A program made the translations under genes and the position numbers. Source: Acorus gramineus (Eukaryota > Streptophyta > Magnoliopsida > Acorales > Acoraceae). Taken from it: a stretch of DNA of 64,000 nucleotides. Location: NCBI GenBank assembly GCA_030737835.1, contig CM060856.1, forward strand, positions 11,982,777-12,046,776. The letters are read 5' to 3'. The number at the start of each line of letters is the position of its first letter. Position 1 is the stretch's first letter. Below are positions 38,851-50,680 of this stretch, piece after piece. Under the pieces are notes generated by a model, which had not been told where the DNA came from, did not search any database, and saw nothing but the letters and a program-made list of their open reading frames with translations.

Positions 38851-41800
38851 TCAAAACGCATCAATGAATTTCTGGATTTTAGCTTGAGCTCTCTCCTTTT
38901 CTTCTGGACCATCCAGGTCTCCGATGTTGTCATAATACTCCTGCAAAAAAATTGGAAGATCGTGAGGGTGTTCATATGATCAATTACCACACTTTGAAAT
39001 TACTTAAGACCTGCAATGTTAAGCCAGAGAAATATAAACATGAAGTCAACGGAAGTGCACATAGAAGAATCGGATTACCTGAACAACATGCTTCACATCT
39101 TTCTTAGTTAATTTCTGCTGCCTCAGTAACAGCTCTATTCTTGCCCTCATTCTAGGGTGCCTGTAAATTTAAGACAAATGTAATGGAATCTGCTGTCTTT
39201 TTTTTCCTGACAAAAAATAATGGGCACTAAAAGCAAGGCCAGTAAGAGTGAAACCAAATGAAGGTAGCCGGAATCCCATGCTTGACTTACTCGGAAGACC
39301 AAAGATGGCCAAGAATAACTGCTATCAACTGCAGGCCAATTGAAAATGACAACTGATCATTAAATGCAATGGAAAACAGGAATCTGTCTCGAATGCGGAG
39401 AGCAAAATAAACTTTCAAGATCAACTCTGCAAGGAGGAGGTTACTTGGAGTGTGTAGAGCCCAGCCTCTAATTTCCGATTGTATCGCTCCTCTTCATCCA
39501 TCTGCAAAATGTGAAGGAAGAACAATGCCATAAAGTTAACAAGAATGTAAAATCCTAAACTTGGAAGACACGTGCATTGACTTGACGTGGGAGAATAACC
39601 TCTAAATCATCAAATTCAAGTTTATCCCACCGTTCACTCTCTGCTTTGACCCTGTCAGAATATCTGAAAAATATAGATCAGCAGAAGTGTGATTCTTGGC
39701 CGAGCACAGTATTTTCCATTGATAAGTTTAATATTGGAATTCACATATGGGAAAAGAAAAATACAATAAAAAAAGCCTTACCTCACATAAAGTTCCATGA
39801 GCCGGTCAATCTTTTCACACTCATTTTCCACAAATTTGCCTAGCAGCCTGTCTCTTCGTGAACCCCTCACAATGCCACCTGGACAAGAGCCATTGATGAA
39901 ATACAGACTGATTTAACTAAGACACGGACATGCGTGAGAGTGTGAGGCGCACATATGGTGTGTCGAACACCACACATTCAAAATGCTTGAAACATTATAT
40001 ATTAGGGAAGGTTGTTCAGCTGTAAACATGACATGGATACTATGAACTCATCTCACATGGCTTCAACTCTGCCTACGGGTGTACCCTTGTTAAACTTTGG
40101 ACAACTAATAAAGTTGTACTTCATCATCATTCTTATATGTCAGGGCTACAGACAGGAGTACAGGACTACCAAAAAGGGTGTCTTATTCTAATTAAAATGG
40201 TAAACTAAAAAGAAGAGCAAAAGAACAAAAGAAAAAAAATGGAATATCCTATCCAAGGACTCACTCACATAACAAAACCCAAACCCACTCAACCGTAAAA
40301 ATCATCCCCCCCCCCCCCCCCCCCCCCAAAAAAAAGGCTTAGTGCATATGTGACAATTTATAACTCCTAAAATCCACTTGCCTTCTTACCAAATAATGAT
40401 GCAATAAGTGAAATAACGCGTTCTTCTAGCTCCTCCTGGAAGGTTTCTTTCTTATTTTTCTTGCTCACTGGAATCTGGATATCATCCAAAAGCACAAAAA
40501 TCTTACAAGGATGATCCATCATTCAACATGATATGATATTAATTAATGATAGAAATTGAAAACTATAGAATGAAACAAATAGATAACAATAGTAAAGCAC
40601 ACAACAAACAGCCTGAGGGTGAACAGAGTGAGTTCAACATATAATTATGTGCTGAACTTGCAAACAAAATATTCAATCATTTCAATGACATGGACTCCAA
40701 TCTTCCAATAAATTTGTGGACGCTACTGATAGTCTGATAAACCTTTACAACAAGAATCATGGGTGGTTCTTGTTTTTTTTTATTTATTATCCTTTTTATC
40801 ATGGTTCCAAGATAAGATGCAATCCTCATCTTTAAAAGAGGAACACTATAACAGCACTACCTAGCATTTACAAATATATAATAGCGAGTTCCGGAAGTGA
40901 AATATCTGTTGGACCTGGAGAAATATTTAAAGAAAGCAAGGTGCAAATCCATGCAGAAACACAGGCCACTTTTGCAGAGGTATAGTTCCGAGGGAGATTT
41001 AGAAGCATTTGATACAAATTATCTGATAACCATCAAAAAGATTTGTACAGTTGAACAAAATCTTGAGACCTGGGGTAAAAAGATGTGAAAGCATGATTGA
41101 GAAATAACATAACATCTAGAAAGATACTTTGATCAGCTGAGTTCATGACAATAGGCATGAGACACTGCTAAACAAACACCATAAAATACAGACAGTCTAT
41201 ATAAGAAGCTCAATATGAGACAGTGCCACCCTCAACAACTTGTAATACCTTTTGAAGATTAATAATCACAGTCATCTACCTGGACATCTAGGTGTGCCTA
41301 GGCGACCGCCTAGGGAGATAGTCTGGTTTACAAGTTATGTGGGAGAGCTGCTCCCAATAGGCATGAGATATTTCTACATAAACAGCTAAACATGCAAAAA
41401 GTCTGGGAAAGAAGCTCAATATGATACAGCACTTGCACCCAGACAACAACTTACAAGACACCTACACTAAAAATACCTTTTAAAGATTAATAATAGTGGT
41501 GTCCAGGCAGCCAAATAGGTGTGCCCAGGCAACCGCCTAAGCATCTAGTCAGGGATTTGCAAAGTCAAAGCCAAAATGACATTTACATACCTAAATCAAA
41601 CACGAATTTTGCTTAATAACTTGCACATTGCACATTTTCAATTACCAATCACTAAGAAACCAAAGGATACCCTACAAAATGCACAAACTCAAAACAGAGA
41701 GCCAAAAGGAAAAGAGGGATACAAAGATGAGGGAACTTGCCTTACCCATGAAAGCCGCGAAAGCAGTCTTCAGACCCAACACATCAACAAACCTCTCGCA

Positions 41801-42832
41801 CGCCGGTGGGTACTTAGTCATAGCAAAATCCAATGCCCGCACTGCTGAACCATATGCCAATTTCTTCTGCTTCATTATAATAAGCATCAACTCCACTCCC
41901 TCCGCCTTAACAAACCTCTCCTTGTTCTCCATTGGCATCAACAGACAACACAAACAGTCAAACAAATTCTCCACCATCTCCTCCTCATCGGAGCTCTTCG
42001 GATCCCGCGACTTGTACATCGCAACCGCCTGGAGCATCACGTCCACCCCGTTCATCGCTCCAAGCCTCTTCTGGTTCGCCGGGCTCCCCTGCAGAAGTAT
42101 CGCCAGTATCTCCGACGCATACTGCTTGTTTCCGTCGAACTCCTTGACCTTGATCCGCCCGAGTATCCACTTCAGCAGCCTCGTCCGCTCGCAAACGATC
42201 TCCGCCACCGCGGGCTTCACCTCGACCATGTTTTCGATCGTGGCGAGGGCGGCGTGGACGGCGGCGTTCTCGTCCGGATCGGCCTCCGACAGCTTCCCGA
42301 GGATCTGGACGAGCAGCTCGAGCGCGTTGTTCTCGACGAGCGCGTCGACGAGGACTTTCGCGGGCTCGTCGTTGTCCTCGAGGACGTCCTCGTCGGTGAG
42401 GTCCTGAAGGAGGTTGACGGCGTCGATGGCGATGTCGATGTTGTCGTGGTTGAGGAGGCCGACGATGGAGGGGACGGCGTTGAGGGAGACTAGGTCGGGG
42501 TAGAGCTCCGGAGCGCCGGCGAGGACGCGGAGGCGCTGGATCTCATCGTGGAGGTCGATCTCGGAGTCGGCGAAGCGTTCGGGGTTGTCGGGGTGCTTCA
42601 GGCGGGCTTCAATGTTGTTGTTGAGGCGGCGCTCGAAGGCGAGGACGTGCTTCTTGAGGGTCCGGAGGTCGAGGACCTCCACAGGGGCGGAGGAGGAGGA
42701 GGACTGGGACCTTTCGAGAGCTTCCAGGAGGGAGAGGTCGACGTCGCCGTTGTCGACGGCGGAGGGGGAGAGGTCCTCGTCGTCCTCGCGGCGGCGGCGC
42801 TTCTGGTGGTGGTTGAGGTGGTCGTCGTCCAT
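38851..42832 (-). CDS. CTNNBL1: beta-catenin-like protein 1 (ARM-repeat splicing factor)
   Basis: Eight exons join to 534 codons plus stop: 42832-41741, 40474-40390, 39878-39782, 39663-39600, 39501-39445, 39328-39291, 39160-39079, 38940-38851. The human homologue is an armadillo-repeat protein bound to the Prp19/CDC5L spliceosome complex in the nucleus. The N-terminus is acidic with the basic run KRRRRE. Then come ERRLNNNIEARLKHPDNPERF, SLLNHDNIDIAIDAV, LTDEDVLED, YGSAVRALDFAMT, and later GSRRDRLLGKFVENECEKID and HVVQEYYDNIGD, all typical of the family. Intron 1 (41740-40475) needs a GC donor: AAG|GCAAGT with CAG acceptor, giving FMGK-IPVSKKNKK. The GT at 41745 would create an early stop. Exon 1 is GC-rich, the rest AT-rich. 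The gene appears intact. Confidence 0.9.
40305..40335. repeat. C23-A8 homopolymer junction in CTNNBL1 intron 1 region
   Basis: Twenty-three C are followed by eight A within intron 2 of CTNNBL1 (between exons ending 40390 and starting 39878). It recalls 22354-22383 and 46680-46707. Confidence 0.9.
41150..41560. repeat. tandem duplication in CTNNBL1 intron 1
   Basis: Two diverged ~200-bp units, about 41150-41345 and 41357-41560, share aataggcatgaga, agaagctcaatatga, acaacttacaa/gacaacttgtaa, accttttgaagattaataat and ggtgtgcctaggcgaccgcc in order. Intronic and non-coding. Confidence 0.7.
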
Positions 42833-43069
42833 CTCTGTAGTGGTGGAGTGGGCGAAGTAAGGAAAGATTATTCAATCCCTAAAAACTGAGAAGGGGGGCT
42901 TCAAAGAGAGATGGTTTTTTTGTTTTTTTTTTTTTGTGTGTGGGGGGGGGGGGGGGGGGGGGGAGAGGAGACTAAAGAGAGATGGGGTTTGGGTTTTTGT
43001 TGTGACAGTGAGGGATACACTAAACACGAGTTTCTGAAAATTTATAAAAATCTAATTATTATTTTCAAA
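42833..43069. promoter_or_regulatory. upstream region of CTNNBL1
   Basis: Presumed promoter and 5' UTR for the minus-strand CTNNBL1 gene. Contains a G22 run at 42942-42963 preceded by a T-run. I see no definite TATA box. Assigned by position only. Confidence 0.35.
42942..42963. repeat. G22 homopolymer
   Basis: Uninterrupted run of twenty-two G about 110 bp upstream of the CTNNBL1 start. On the sense strand of that gene it is a C-run. Confidence 0.9.
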
Positions 43070-43442
43070 TTAAAATTTTATTCAAATTTAACAGAATATT
43101 TTATTATCATGTAATTGTGTAGACATTATATTCTCCATAAATAATCATAAAAATAAATTAGTCCATGCAAATATCATATTTTCGTTGTAAAACTTTTTAT
43201 GTTTCTTCATTTCCATTGAAGCATTGATTGAAAATAGTTAAAAATTTGATAATAATTTAATCATTTCATGGTTATAGATTAAAGTTAAGTAGGATATGTT
43301 GAGTTATGATTAGTTTTTGTTGAAACCAAAGATGTATATCGATTTTTTTGAATTTTTAAGGACTTGTACACCTGCCTTAACTTTGATAAAGACTTATTTA
43401 GAATCACCTATGTGTTGCGAGGACTTGGATGCCTTTAACCCT
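43070..43442. mobile_element. decayed relative of the large foldback element
   Basis: Contains aatttaacagaatatttta, catgtaattgtgtagacatt, cataaataatcataaaaataaattagtcc and ends aggacttggatgcctttaaccc, in the order and orientation seen in 27109-28410. Arms are incomplete. Confidence 0.65.
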
Positions 43443-43886
43443 AATTATTAATTAAAATCTCAAAGAAGCCACGAAATAACAAGGGGAAATTACTTTTAGG
43501 TCCTCCGATGAATATCTTAATTAATTTTAAATTTCTATAACATTTAAATTTATTTTTAAATCTTTAAGTTCATTGGGATATTATTTCTAAGTTTTTTCAT
43601 TTAATGGGAGTTATCTTTTATCTCTTTTTTTTTTTAACTGTATTCATGTCTTCGTAAATTTAACAGTGTACATAGACATGCTAACAGTGTACACAGATAG
43701 TTTAACAGCCTATACAAATTTATTAACAATGTACATAAACGTGAAGAAAAAAGGATGAAAATGGAAAATGTAACGGTGGACTTAATCGTGCTTTAATAGA
43801 AAGATCCAAAAATAATATACAATGAGTTCTTACAAATAAATTCAAATATTTCAAGGATCTAAAATAATTCATGGTTCCTTGAAGTA

Positions 43887-44147
43887 GGGCTGATAAGTTT
43901 GTAAATGAGCCGAGCCCGAACAGAACTCGAGCTCATTTATTTAACAAAAAAAAAAGAGAACGAGTCGAACCTAAGTTTATGTTACTTTTACATGTATAAG
44001 GTGTTGTGATGTATGAAATGTGACTTTTCAAATATTAAACAAAGTTCTTTTAACTAAACGAGTCTGAGTTGAGTCTTGATTCGAGTTTCGATTTGATTTG
44101 TCTAATCAATGAACGGAGCTTAAATAGGTTAAAGCTCCATTCGTTTC
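43887..44147. mobile_element. decayed MITE related to 59921-60338 (opposite orientation)
   Basis: Shares gtaaatgagccgagcccgaa, catgtataaggtgttgtgat and gaaatgtgacttttcaaata with the reverse complement of the element near 60 kb. Ends are eroded and no target duplication is visible. Confidence 0.65.
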
Positions 44148-44213
44148 CCCGTAATAATACAATTAATATTTAAAAATTGAAAACAGATAGTAAGCAAGGA
44201 TGAATTTAAAGGG

Positions 44214-44295
44214 CGTGGACGGTAGGATTCGAACCTACGCGGGCAAAGCCCACATGATTTCTAGTCATGCCCAATAACCACTCTGGCACGTCCAC
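44214..44295 (-). tRNA. tRNA-Ser (anticodon AGA), second copy
   Basis: Minus-strand 82-nt serine tRNA, starting GTGGACGTGCC at 44295 and ending CCGTCCACG at 44214. Acceptor stem, CATGA/TCATG anticodon stem, AGA anticodon and long variable arm match the copy at 1611-1692, with only a few differences, mainly in the D-arm, variable arm and T-stem. Unlike the first copy, no strong T-run follows at once; TTT then TTTT occur within about 35 bases downstream. Confidence 0.95.
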
Positions 44296-44892
44296 ATTGT
44301 TGTGTGGGTTTTAAACAATAGTTTATTTGACAATTCAATCAAGGGTCCCATTTGGCCCAAAGACCAGAAATCCGGGCCCACTGTCCAGAACTGGTTCCAT
44401 TCGAGCTGACCCATAGGCCTATAGGGGGCAATAAAATTAATGAGTCTCGTGTAATGTTTATTTGAATTGTAGTAGAATTATTCAAATTATTGACATTTAT
44501 GTAGATATCAACCTAGTTAGGTACATGTAAAATTCAGTTTGTTAAGCAATTAATTAATTGTATATTTTATTTTTGAAAATTCAATTAATGTAAATATATT
44601 TTTCTATTATGCCTTCAATTTTATATTATTTTAACATTTACTTACAAATAAATGATTAAAAATTAAAAATAAATGACATTTTTAGAATCTGGGCCAGGGC
44701 CTCGTGGGCAAGGTCTGGGCCTGTTTATTTGGCCGCAAGCCGACCCAACATTCCTAAGCCCATTGGCCGGGCCGGTCGGACCAGTTGCAGATACCTAAAC
44801 TCAATTCTCTAAATATAGTAAAATATTTAAAATAAATCAAATATATATATATTAATAAAAATATATGACGATCTATTATATTTTTAATTTGG
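44296..44892. other. spacer
   Basis: No gene. Contains two GC-rich patches (44340-44430 and 44690-44790) with words like gggcc and cccattgg, otherwise AT-rich. Confidence 0.5.
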
Positions 44893-45822
44893 GAAAAATC
44901 CATATAACCCCATGTAATCTGGCCTAAATCCATATAACCCCCTGCAATCTTGATAAATTCATATAACCCTCTGTAATCACCTCACTATATCCATAAAACC
45001 CCCTCCGTCTGCCTTCCGTCCGTCTGTTTAACGAGGCAGGGGGTTATATGGATTTATGACAAATTACAGGGGGTTATATGGATTTTTCTTGTTTTTTTTT
45101 TAATTTTCTTTATATATGGTTTAAAAATTGGGCTGTTTAACATTTACTTTTGAATTTCTTTCAAGATACCACGCACCTTTAATTTTAATAAAAGAAAATG
45201 GATTATTCAGATCATAAACACATACAAGATCACCTACCAAAGAAATAGAAGTAAAAGAGATATATACTTTTTCTTTTGGTATTTCAAAAAAGAACCCAAA
45301 ACTACTCCTCCACGTACAGTTTATCCCCAACAAACTTCACTCATGACACCAACACAATAAGTGCCCCAAGATTTAATAAAAGACATAATTCGCATTTTTA
45401 AAAATTTGTTGGTTGATGTTACACACTTTTTGTTACAAAATTCATTCTCTTTTATTTCAATCTCTTTGGTGGGTGATCTTGTATGTGTTTATAATCTGAA
45501 TAATCCTTTTTCTTTTATTAAAATTAAAGGTGCGTGGTATCTTAAAAAAAATTCAAAACTAAATGTTAAACAGTCCAATTTTTAAACCACACGTAAAGAA
45601 AATTAAAAAAAAAAAGAGAGAGAAAAATCCATATAACCTCTTGTAATATGCCATAAATCCATATAACCCTCTGCCCCGTTAAACAGATGGACGGAAGGCA
45701 GACAGAGGGGGTTTTATGGATATAGAGGGGTGATTACAGGGGGTTATATGGATTTATGAAGATTGCAGGGGGTTATATGGATTTAAGCCAAATTACAGGG
45801 GGTTATATGGATTTTTCCCTTT
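44893..45822. mobile_element. ~930-bp foldback element with ccatataaccccc subrepeats
   Basis: Arms of about 400 bp (44893-45290 and 45410-45822) are reverse complements around a short centre (about 45291-45409). Each arm starts with three to four subrepeats of the type aaatccatataaccccctgtaat, then a unique part including gaaggcagac/gtctgccttc and gataccacgcacctttaatt. No transposase. Confidence 0.82.
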
Positions 45823-46199
45823 TAATTTATATTTTATAGAATAAATATATCCAACATTGGTCTAGTTTTAAACATGTCTACAATATACTTTTCATGCTAT
45901 TAATATTGTAAGAATTTAATTCACGTAACATTTTTTTTTTTTTAAGCAACTCTTCCAAATATAGAGAATCATCTAGTATTTCCAAATATAGACATGGAGA
46001 GTCGTCGTTCAGAATATGGTCGGAGTGTTTTGAGATATTTATTAATCTGACTCAATTATAATAAATTAATTATCACCTAATGTAGAATTAGAGCGTGAAA
46101 AGGCTTATCAACAATAAATCTACCCTTTAAAAGATCCTAGAAAATTTTCTATTTGTGTCACATTTGAGCAGATATCTTACCAAAACATTAAAAAAAAGG

Positions 46200-46697
46200 A
46201 AAAAATCCATATAACCCCCTATAAACTTCCTGATATTCATATACCCCATGTAATATCAATATATCCATATAACCCCCTTGTACACACCATAAATGCAAAT
46301 AACCCCTTGCGATTAAATTTTTTTAACAGGGTTGGAATATTCTGGACATATTTCATTATCTAAATTATGGTTAACAAATATGTATTCTTTTAACCTCCGA
46401 AAAACAACCGACACTTAAAAAAAACTCTCATGTTTATAATTTTACACTCTTTTAAGGTATTTTTTTTACGTATTGGCTGCTTTTAGAGGGTTAAAAGAAT
46501 ACATATTTATTAACCATGATTTAGATGACGAAATATGTTTAGAATATTCTAACTCCGTTAAAGAATTTTTAACTACAGGGGGTTATTTGCATTAATGATA
46601 TGTTTACAAGGGGTTATATTGATATATTAAGATTATATAGTTATATGGATATGAGGAAGATTACAGGGGGTTATATGGACCCCCCCCCCCCCCCCCC
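46200..46697. mobile_element. second foldback of the ccatataaccccc family
   Basis: Begins aaaaatccatataacccccta and ends attacagggggttatatgga followed by a C-run. Inner arms match as reverse complements (catatttcattatctaaattatgg against ccatgatttagatgacgaaatatg). The subrepeat type is shared with 44893-45822 but the inner arms differ. Confidence 0.75.
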
Positions 46698-46707
46698 AAA
46701 AAAAAAA
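46680..46707. repeat. C18-A10 homopolymer junction at foldback end
   Basis: Eighteen C and ten A directly abut the right end of the foldback element at 46200-46697. Confidence 0.9.
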
Positions 46708-47363
46708 GTCCGTCTACTTGAGACTTTGATGAGCATGGAAATTTTTGGAAATTACTTTTTTTTTTTTTTTGGACTAAATTGCATATTTAAACAAACAATT
46801 ATCTATGTTTCCGGTCACAAACAAATTGAAAGCTCTGGTTTGAGTAGTATCATAAATTATTTTGAGATAAATAATTATTCTAGCATACATAATAAATAAA
46901 TCATTTTTTATTTGATAGTATATTTATTTATTTTTATTAAAAAATATAATGATAATTTTTTCTTGTTTTCTTGATCAAAAATAAATTGTGAATAAAAATG
47001 AGTAAAATATTATATAGATGAAAAAATAATTTGACATATGAATTTTTATTTATAAAGAATAATGGCAATTGATTCAATATGTAGATTTTTTAAAAATATA
47101 TTGAATGAAATAACATAATCACAAGGAACTTAAAATATCACTACCAATTTACATTTGCACAGCTGTGCCTGTACTCACTTATTATCGTGTTCATCACCTA
47201 TTCCATTGATCAAATTAAAAAAAATGTATTTGAATCGGGTGGTCTGATTTAAATAAGTGGGTTGGACATGGATAAGAGTAGCTTGTAATAAAAATCAATC
47301 TAACTTCATTGATCCTTCTCAAATAGATGGGATTTGGTTGGTATTAAATTCCATCAATAATTC
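46708..47363. other. AT-rich spacer left of the copia element
   Basis: No gene supported. Composed of AT-rich DNA with short T-runs. Confidence 0.5.
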
Positions 47364-47368
47364 AATAT

Positions 47369-47691
47369 TGTTGTAAACTAAATAGAATATGATATATAAG
47401 AGTATATAAACAAAGCACACAAGTATATAGAGAAGAGAAGTAGAGAGAGATTTCTTATTCAATATTTGTTGGTTGTGGAATACATGAGAAACCCATCTAT
47501 TTATAGGGTGCATAGAGGAATCCCAAAGGTGGAGAGTTACAAGTCTATAGAGGTGAGGGGGAGATAGTGGGGTGATTAAGATAGGAGGGTTATGGAGTTG
47601 AATGAGGGGGTTATGGAGTTGAAGAGTGGGGGAGGTTATGGGTTAGAGAAGTGGTGGTTATCCACCACCATATTCACAACACTCCCCCTTG
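47369..47691 (-). repeat. 3' LTR of the copia element
   Basis: 323 bp with TGTTG/CAACA ends. The minus strand carries CTATAAATAG at 47497-47506, a TATA-like promoter box in the expected LTR orientation. Confidence 0.9.
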
Positions 47692-47932
47692 GATGACCAC
47701 CACGCTAAGAAAATTGCCTCATTAAAACCTTGCTTGAAAAACCCAATGGGAAAAAACCAAAGCGAAGGAAAAAGAGTACAATGTAACTTAATCGTATAAT
47801 AGTGTATGCGTTTGACACTGCCTCATTAAAACCTTGCCAGGAAAACCCAATGGGACAAAACCTAGGCGAAGGAAAAAGAGTACAGTTCGCAAAATGTCAT
47901 CAAAAATTACTCCCCCTCATAAGTACAAGATT

Positions 47933-50269
47933 TCAAGAATTTTGGTCGCAAACTCGTCGCATCCCGATTTCATACACCAGCTTCTTGAATGTTGATGTCG
48001 ACAAAGCTTTAGTAAACAAATCTGCAAGATTGTCTTTTGACTGAATTTGTTGAACATCAATTTCATGTCTCTGCTGGAGCTCATGAGTGTAAAAGAATTT
48101 TGGAGAAATATGCTTTGTTCTATCACCCTTGATATATCCCCCTTTGATTTGAGCAATGCATGCTGCATTGTCTTCATATATAGTTGTTGGAACATCTGTA
48201 ATGAGAGATAGTCCGCATGCAGTACGAATATGATGAACCAAAGACCTTATCCACACGCATTCCCGGCTTGCTTCGTGGAGTGCAAGAATCTCAGAGTGGT
48301 TAGAAGACGTGGCGACCAAAGTCTGTTTCGTAGATCGCCAAGAGATTGTTGTGCCACCGCAAGTGAATACATAACCTGTTTGTGAGCGAGCCTTGTGAGG
48401 ATCTGAAAGATATCCTGAATCTGCATAACCCTTTAGTTGTGCACCATTATTGGAATCCTTTGCATAGAATAGACCCATGTCTGACGTTCCACGAAGATAA
48501 CGAAAAATGTGCTTCACACCATTCCAATGCCTTCGAGTTGGTGCAGAGCTAAATCTGGCCAATAAATTAACTGAAAATGCAATGTCAGATCTAGTGCATT
48601 GAGCCAAATATAATAAGGCACCAATTGCACTAAGATATGGTACTTCAGGACCAAGAAGATTTTCAGTATCTTCTTTTGGACGAAAAGGGTCCTTCTTTGG
48701 GTCAAGTAACCTTACTACCATTGGAGTACTTAATGGATGACATTTGTCCATATTAAAATGCTTCAGGATTTTTTTTAACATATGTTGTTTGATGAACAAG
48801 TATCCCATTTGAACTTTGCTCAATTTGCAAGCCGAGACAATATCTTGTTTTTCCAATATCTTTCATTTCAAACTCCTTTTTCAGATATTCAGAAGCCTTT
48901 TCGAGCTCTTCAGGAGTCCCAATTAGATTAATATCATCAACATATACTGCAATAATGGTAAATCCGAGTTCCGTTTTCTTAATAAATATACAGGGGCATA
49001 TTGGATCATTGACATATCCTTCTTTTATTAAGTACTCACTAAGACGGTTATACCACATTCGTCCAGATTGCTTTAACCCATACAAGGATCGTCTTAGCTT
49101 GATTGAGTACATGTTTCGTGGTTTTGCTTCAGGCAATTTTAGTCCTTCAGGAACTTTCATATAAATGTCGGTATCTAATTTTCCATATAAATATGCAGTA
49201 ACCACATCCATTAGCTGCATGTCAAATCCTTCTGAGACTACAAGACTAATTAAATACCGAAATGTGATTGTGTCCATCACAGGAGAATATGTCTCTTCAA
49301 AATCTATCCCAGGTCTCTGCAGGAAACCTGTGCCACAAGACGAGCTTTGTATCTAACAATCTCGTTTCTTTCATTTCGTTTTCTCGCAAACACCCATTTA
49401 CATCCTACTGGTTTAACACCTTCAGGGGTTAGGACTACTGGTCCAAATACTTGGTGTTTTGCAAGTGAATCCAATTCTGTTTGAATAGCAGCTTTCCATT
49501 GTGGCCAACAATTTTTTCGTCTGCATTCATCCACTGAACGTGGTTCTAAATCATTATCTGAAATGATTTCTGTAGCTACTGCAAATGAGAATATATCATC
49601 AACAAGCACTTGCTTTCGATTCCACAATATTTGTGAATTTGCATAATTTATGGAAATTTCTTCATTTTCATGTACTTGTTCTTCATGCACGGGCGTCACT
49701 TCAGGGACGTCAGTCTCTTCAGGGACTTGTGTCACTTCAGGGACTTCTTCCTCTGTAGGAGTTATTATTGTGGGTCTTTCAAGTGTTTCATACTCTTCTA
49801 GAGAATTATTCTTCATTGTTTTTCTCCTTCGGGGAGCTGAATCTTTTGAGCCTATAGGTCTTCCACGCTTCAGGCGTGTTTTTGTTGATTCATTAGCCGG
49901 CATATTAGCAGTTTTTCCTATTGGAACATTAATTCGAGCTGGAGTATTAGCAGCTGGAATATGTGATTTCATCACTTTTGCTGCATCATTGAATGCATCT
50001 GGCAATTGATGCGCAATTCTTTGAAGATGGGTGATTCTTTGCACTTCAGTTTCACATTGATTAGTGCGAGGATCAAGATGAGACAAAGATGGAGTTTTCC
50101 ATGTAAGTTCACGTCGTTCTTCTGGCGACGGATTTTCTCCCCCTAATGACGGGAATATTGTCTCATCAAAATGACAATCCGCAAATCGAGCGGTAAAAAC
50201 ATCCCCTGTCAATGGTTCAAGATATCTTATAATAGAAGGAGAATCTACTTTGAATGATAAATATGTCAT
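47933..50269 (-). pseudogene. copia pol remnant (linker, reverse transcriptase, RNase H)
   Basis: Segment 1 (50269 to about 49330) holds the integrase-to-RT linker with GRPIGSKDSAPRRR, then WKAAIQTELDSL and GCKWVFARKRN, the start of the RT. A frameshift near 49330 moves into the frame with GIDFEETYSPV, VVTAYLYGKLDTDIYM, RSLYGLKQSGRMWYNRL and the catalytic YVDDINLIG. A one-base shift in a T8 run near 48770 moves into the frame with LKHFNMDKCHPLSTPM, IGALLYLAQCTRSDIAFSV, GYADSGYLSDPHKARSQTGY and the copia RNase H end YEDNAAC and SKDNLADLFTKAL. Copia domains are unmistakable, but the reading frame is broken at least twice, so no full polyprotein can be made. Confidence 0.9.
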
Positions 50270-50329
50270 CGATGATCATTTATTTGCGATTCCACATTTC
50301 TCTTATATGCATATAAAATATAGAGATCT

Positions 50330-50680
50330 TAGGTACCTTTTCCTCTTCAAGAGTTTGTGTAGTCACTTCTGGAACTCGTTTATCTTCATGGACATTATAC
50401 TTTTCTAGAGTTTTAGAGAAAGTGGATCTATTGTTCATAATCTCTTCTGGAACATTATGTATAACTTCTTCTGGAGCATTATTAGAGCATGATTTTACAT
50501 TTGATCTCCACTTCTGGGGAGCTGAATTTTTGTTTTTGAACCTATAGGTCTATCACGCATCTGGCGTGCATTAGGAATTTGATTTTCACGTTGAGCGATA
50601 CGTGAGTTTAGATAAGACAGAGTGGATGTATTCCACGATAATTCTCGTTGTTCTTCAGGAACAGATCATAAAACTTCTAG
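50330..50680 (-). repeat. diverged duplicate of the copia linker region
   Basis: Words such as ggggagctgaatt, gaacctataggtct, cacgc-tc-ggcgtg and attctcgttgttcttc appear here and again, in the same order, at about 49790-50150. This suggests an internal partial duplication or recombination within the element. Confidence 0.6.

Noticed and set aside
41746-41746. GT donor (ATGG|GTAAGG) for CTNNBL1 exon 1.
   Set aside because: Joining it to the next exon shifts frame and meets a stop within about nine codons, whereas the GC donor five bases on keeps the family sequence.
42254-42889. Several plus-strand open frames opposite CTNNBL1 exon 1.
   Set aside because: Antisense shadows of the GC-rich coding exon with repetitive valine/aspartate or arginine composition.
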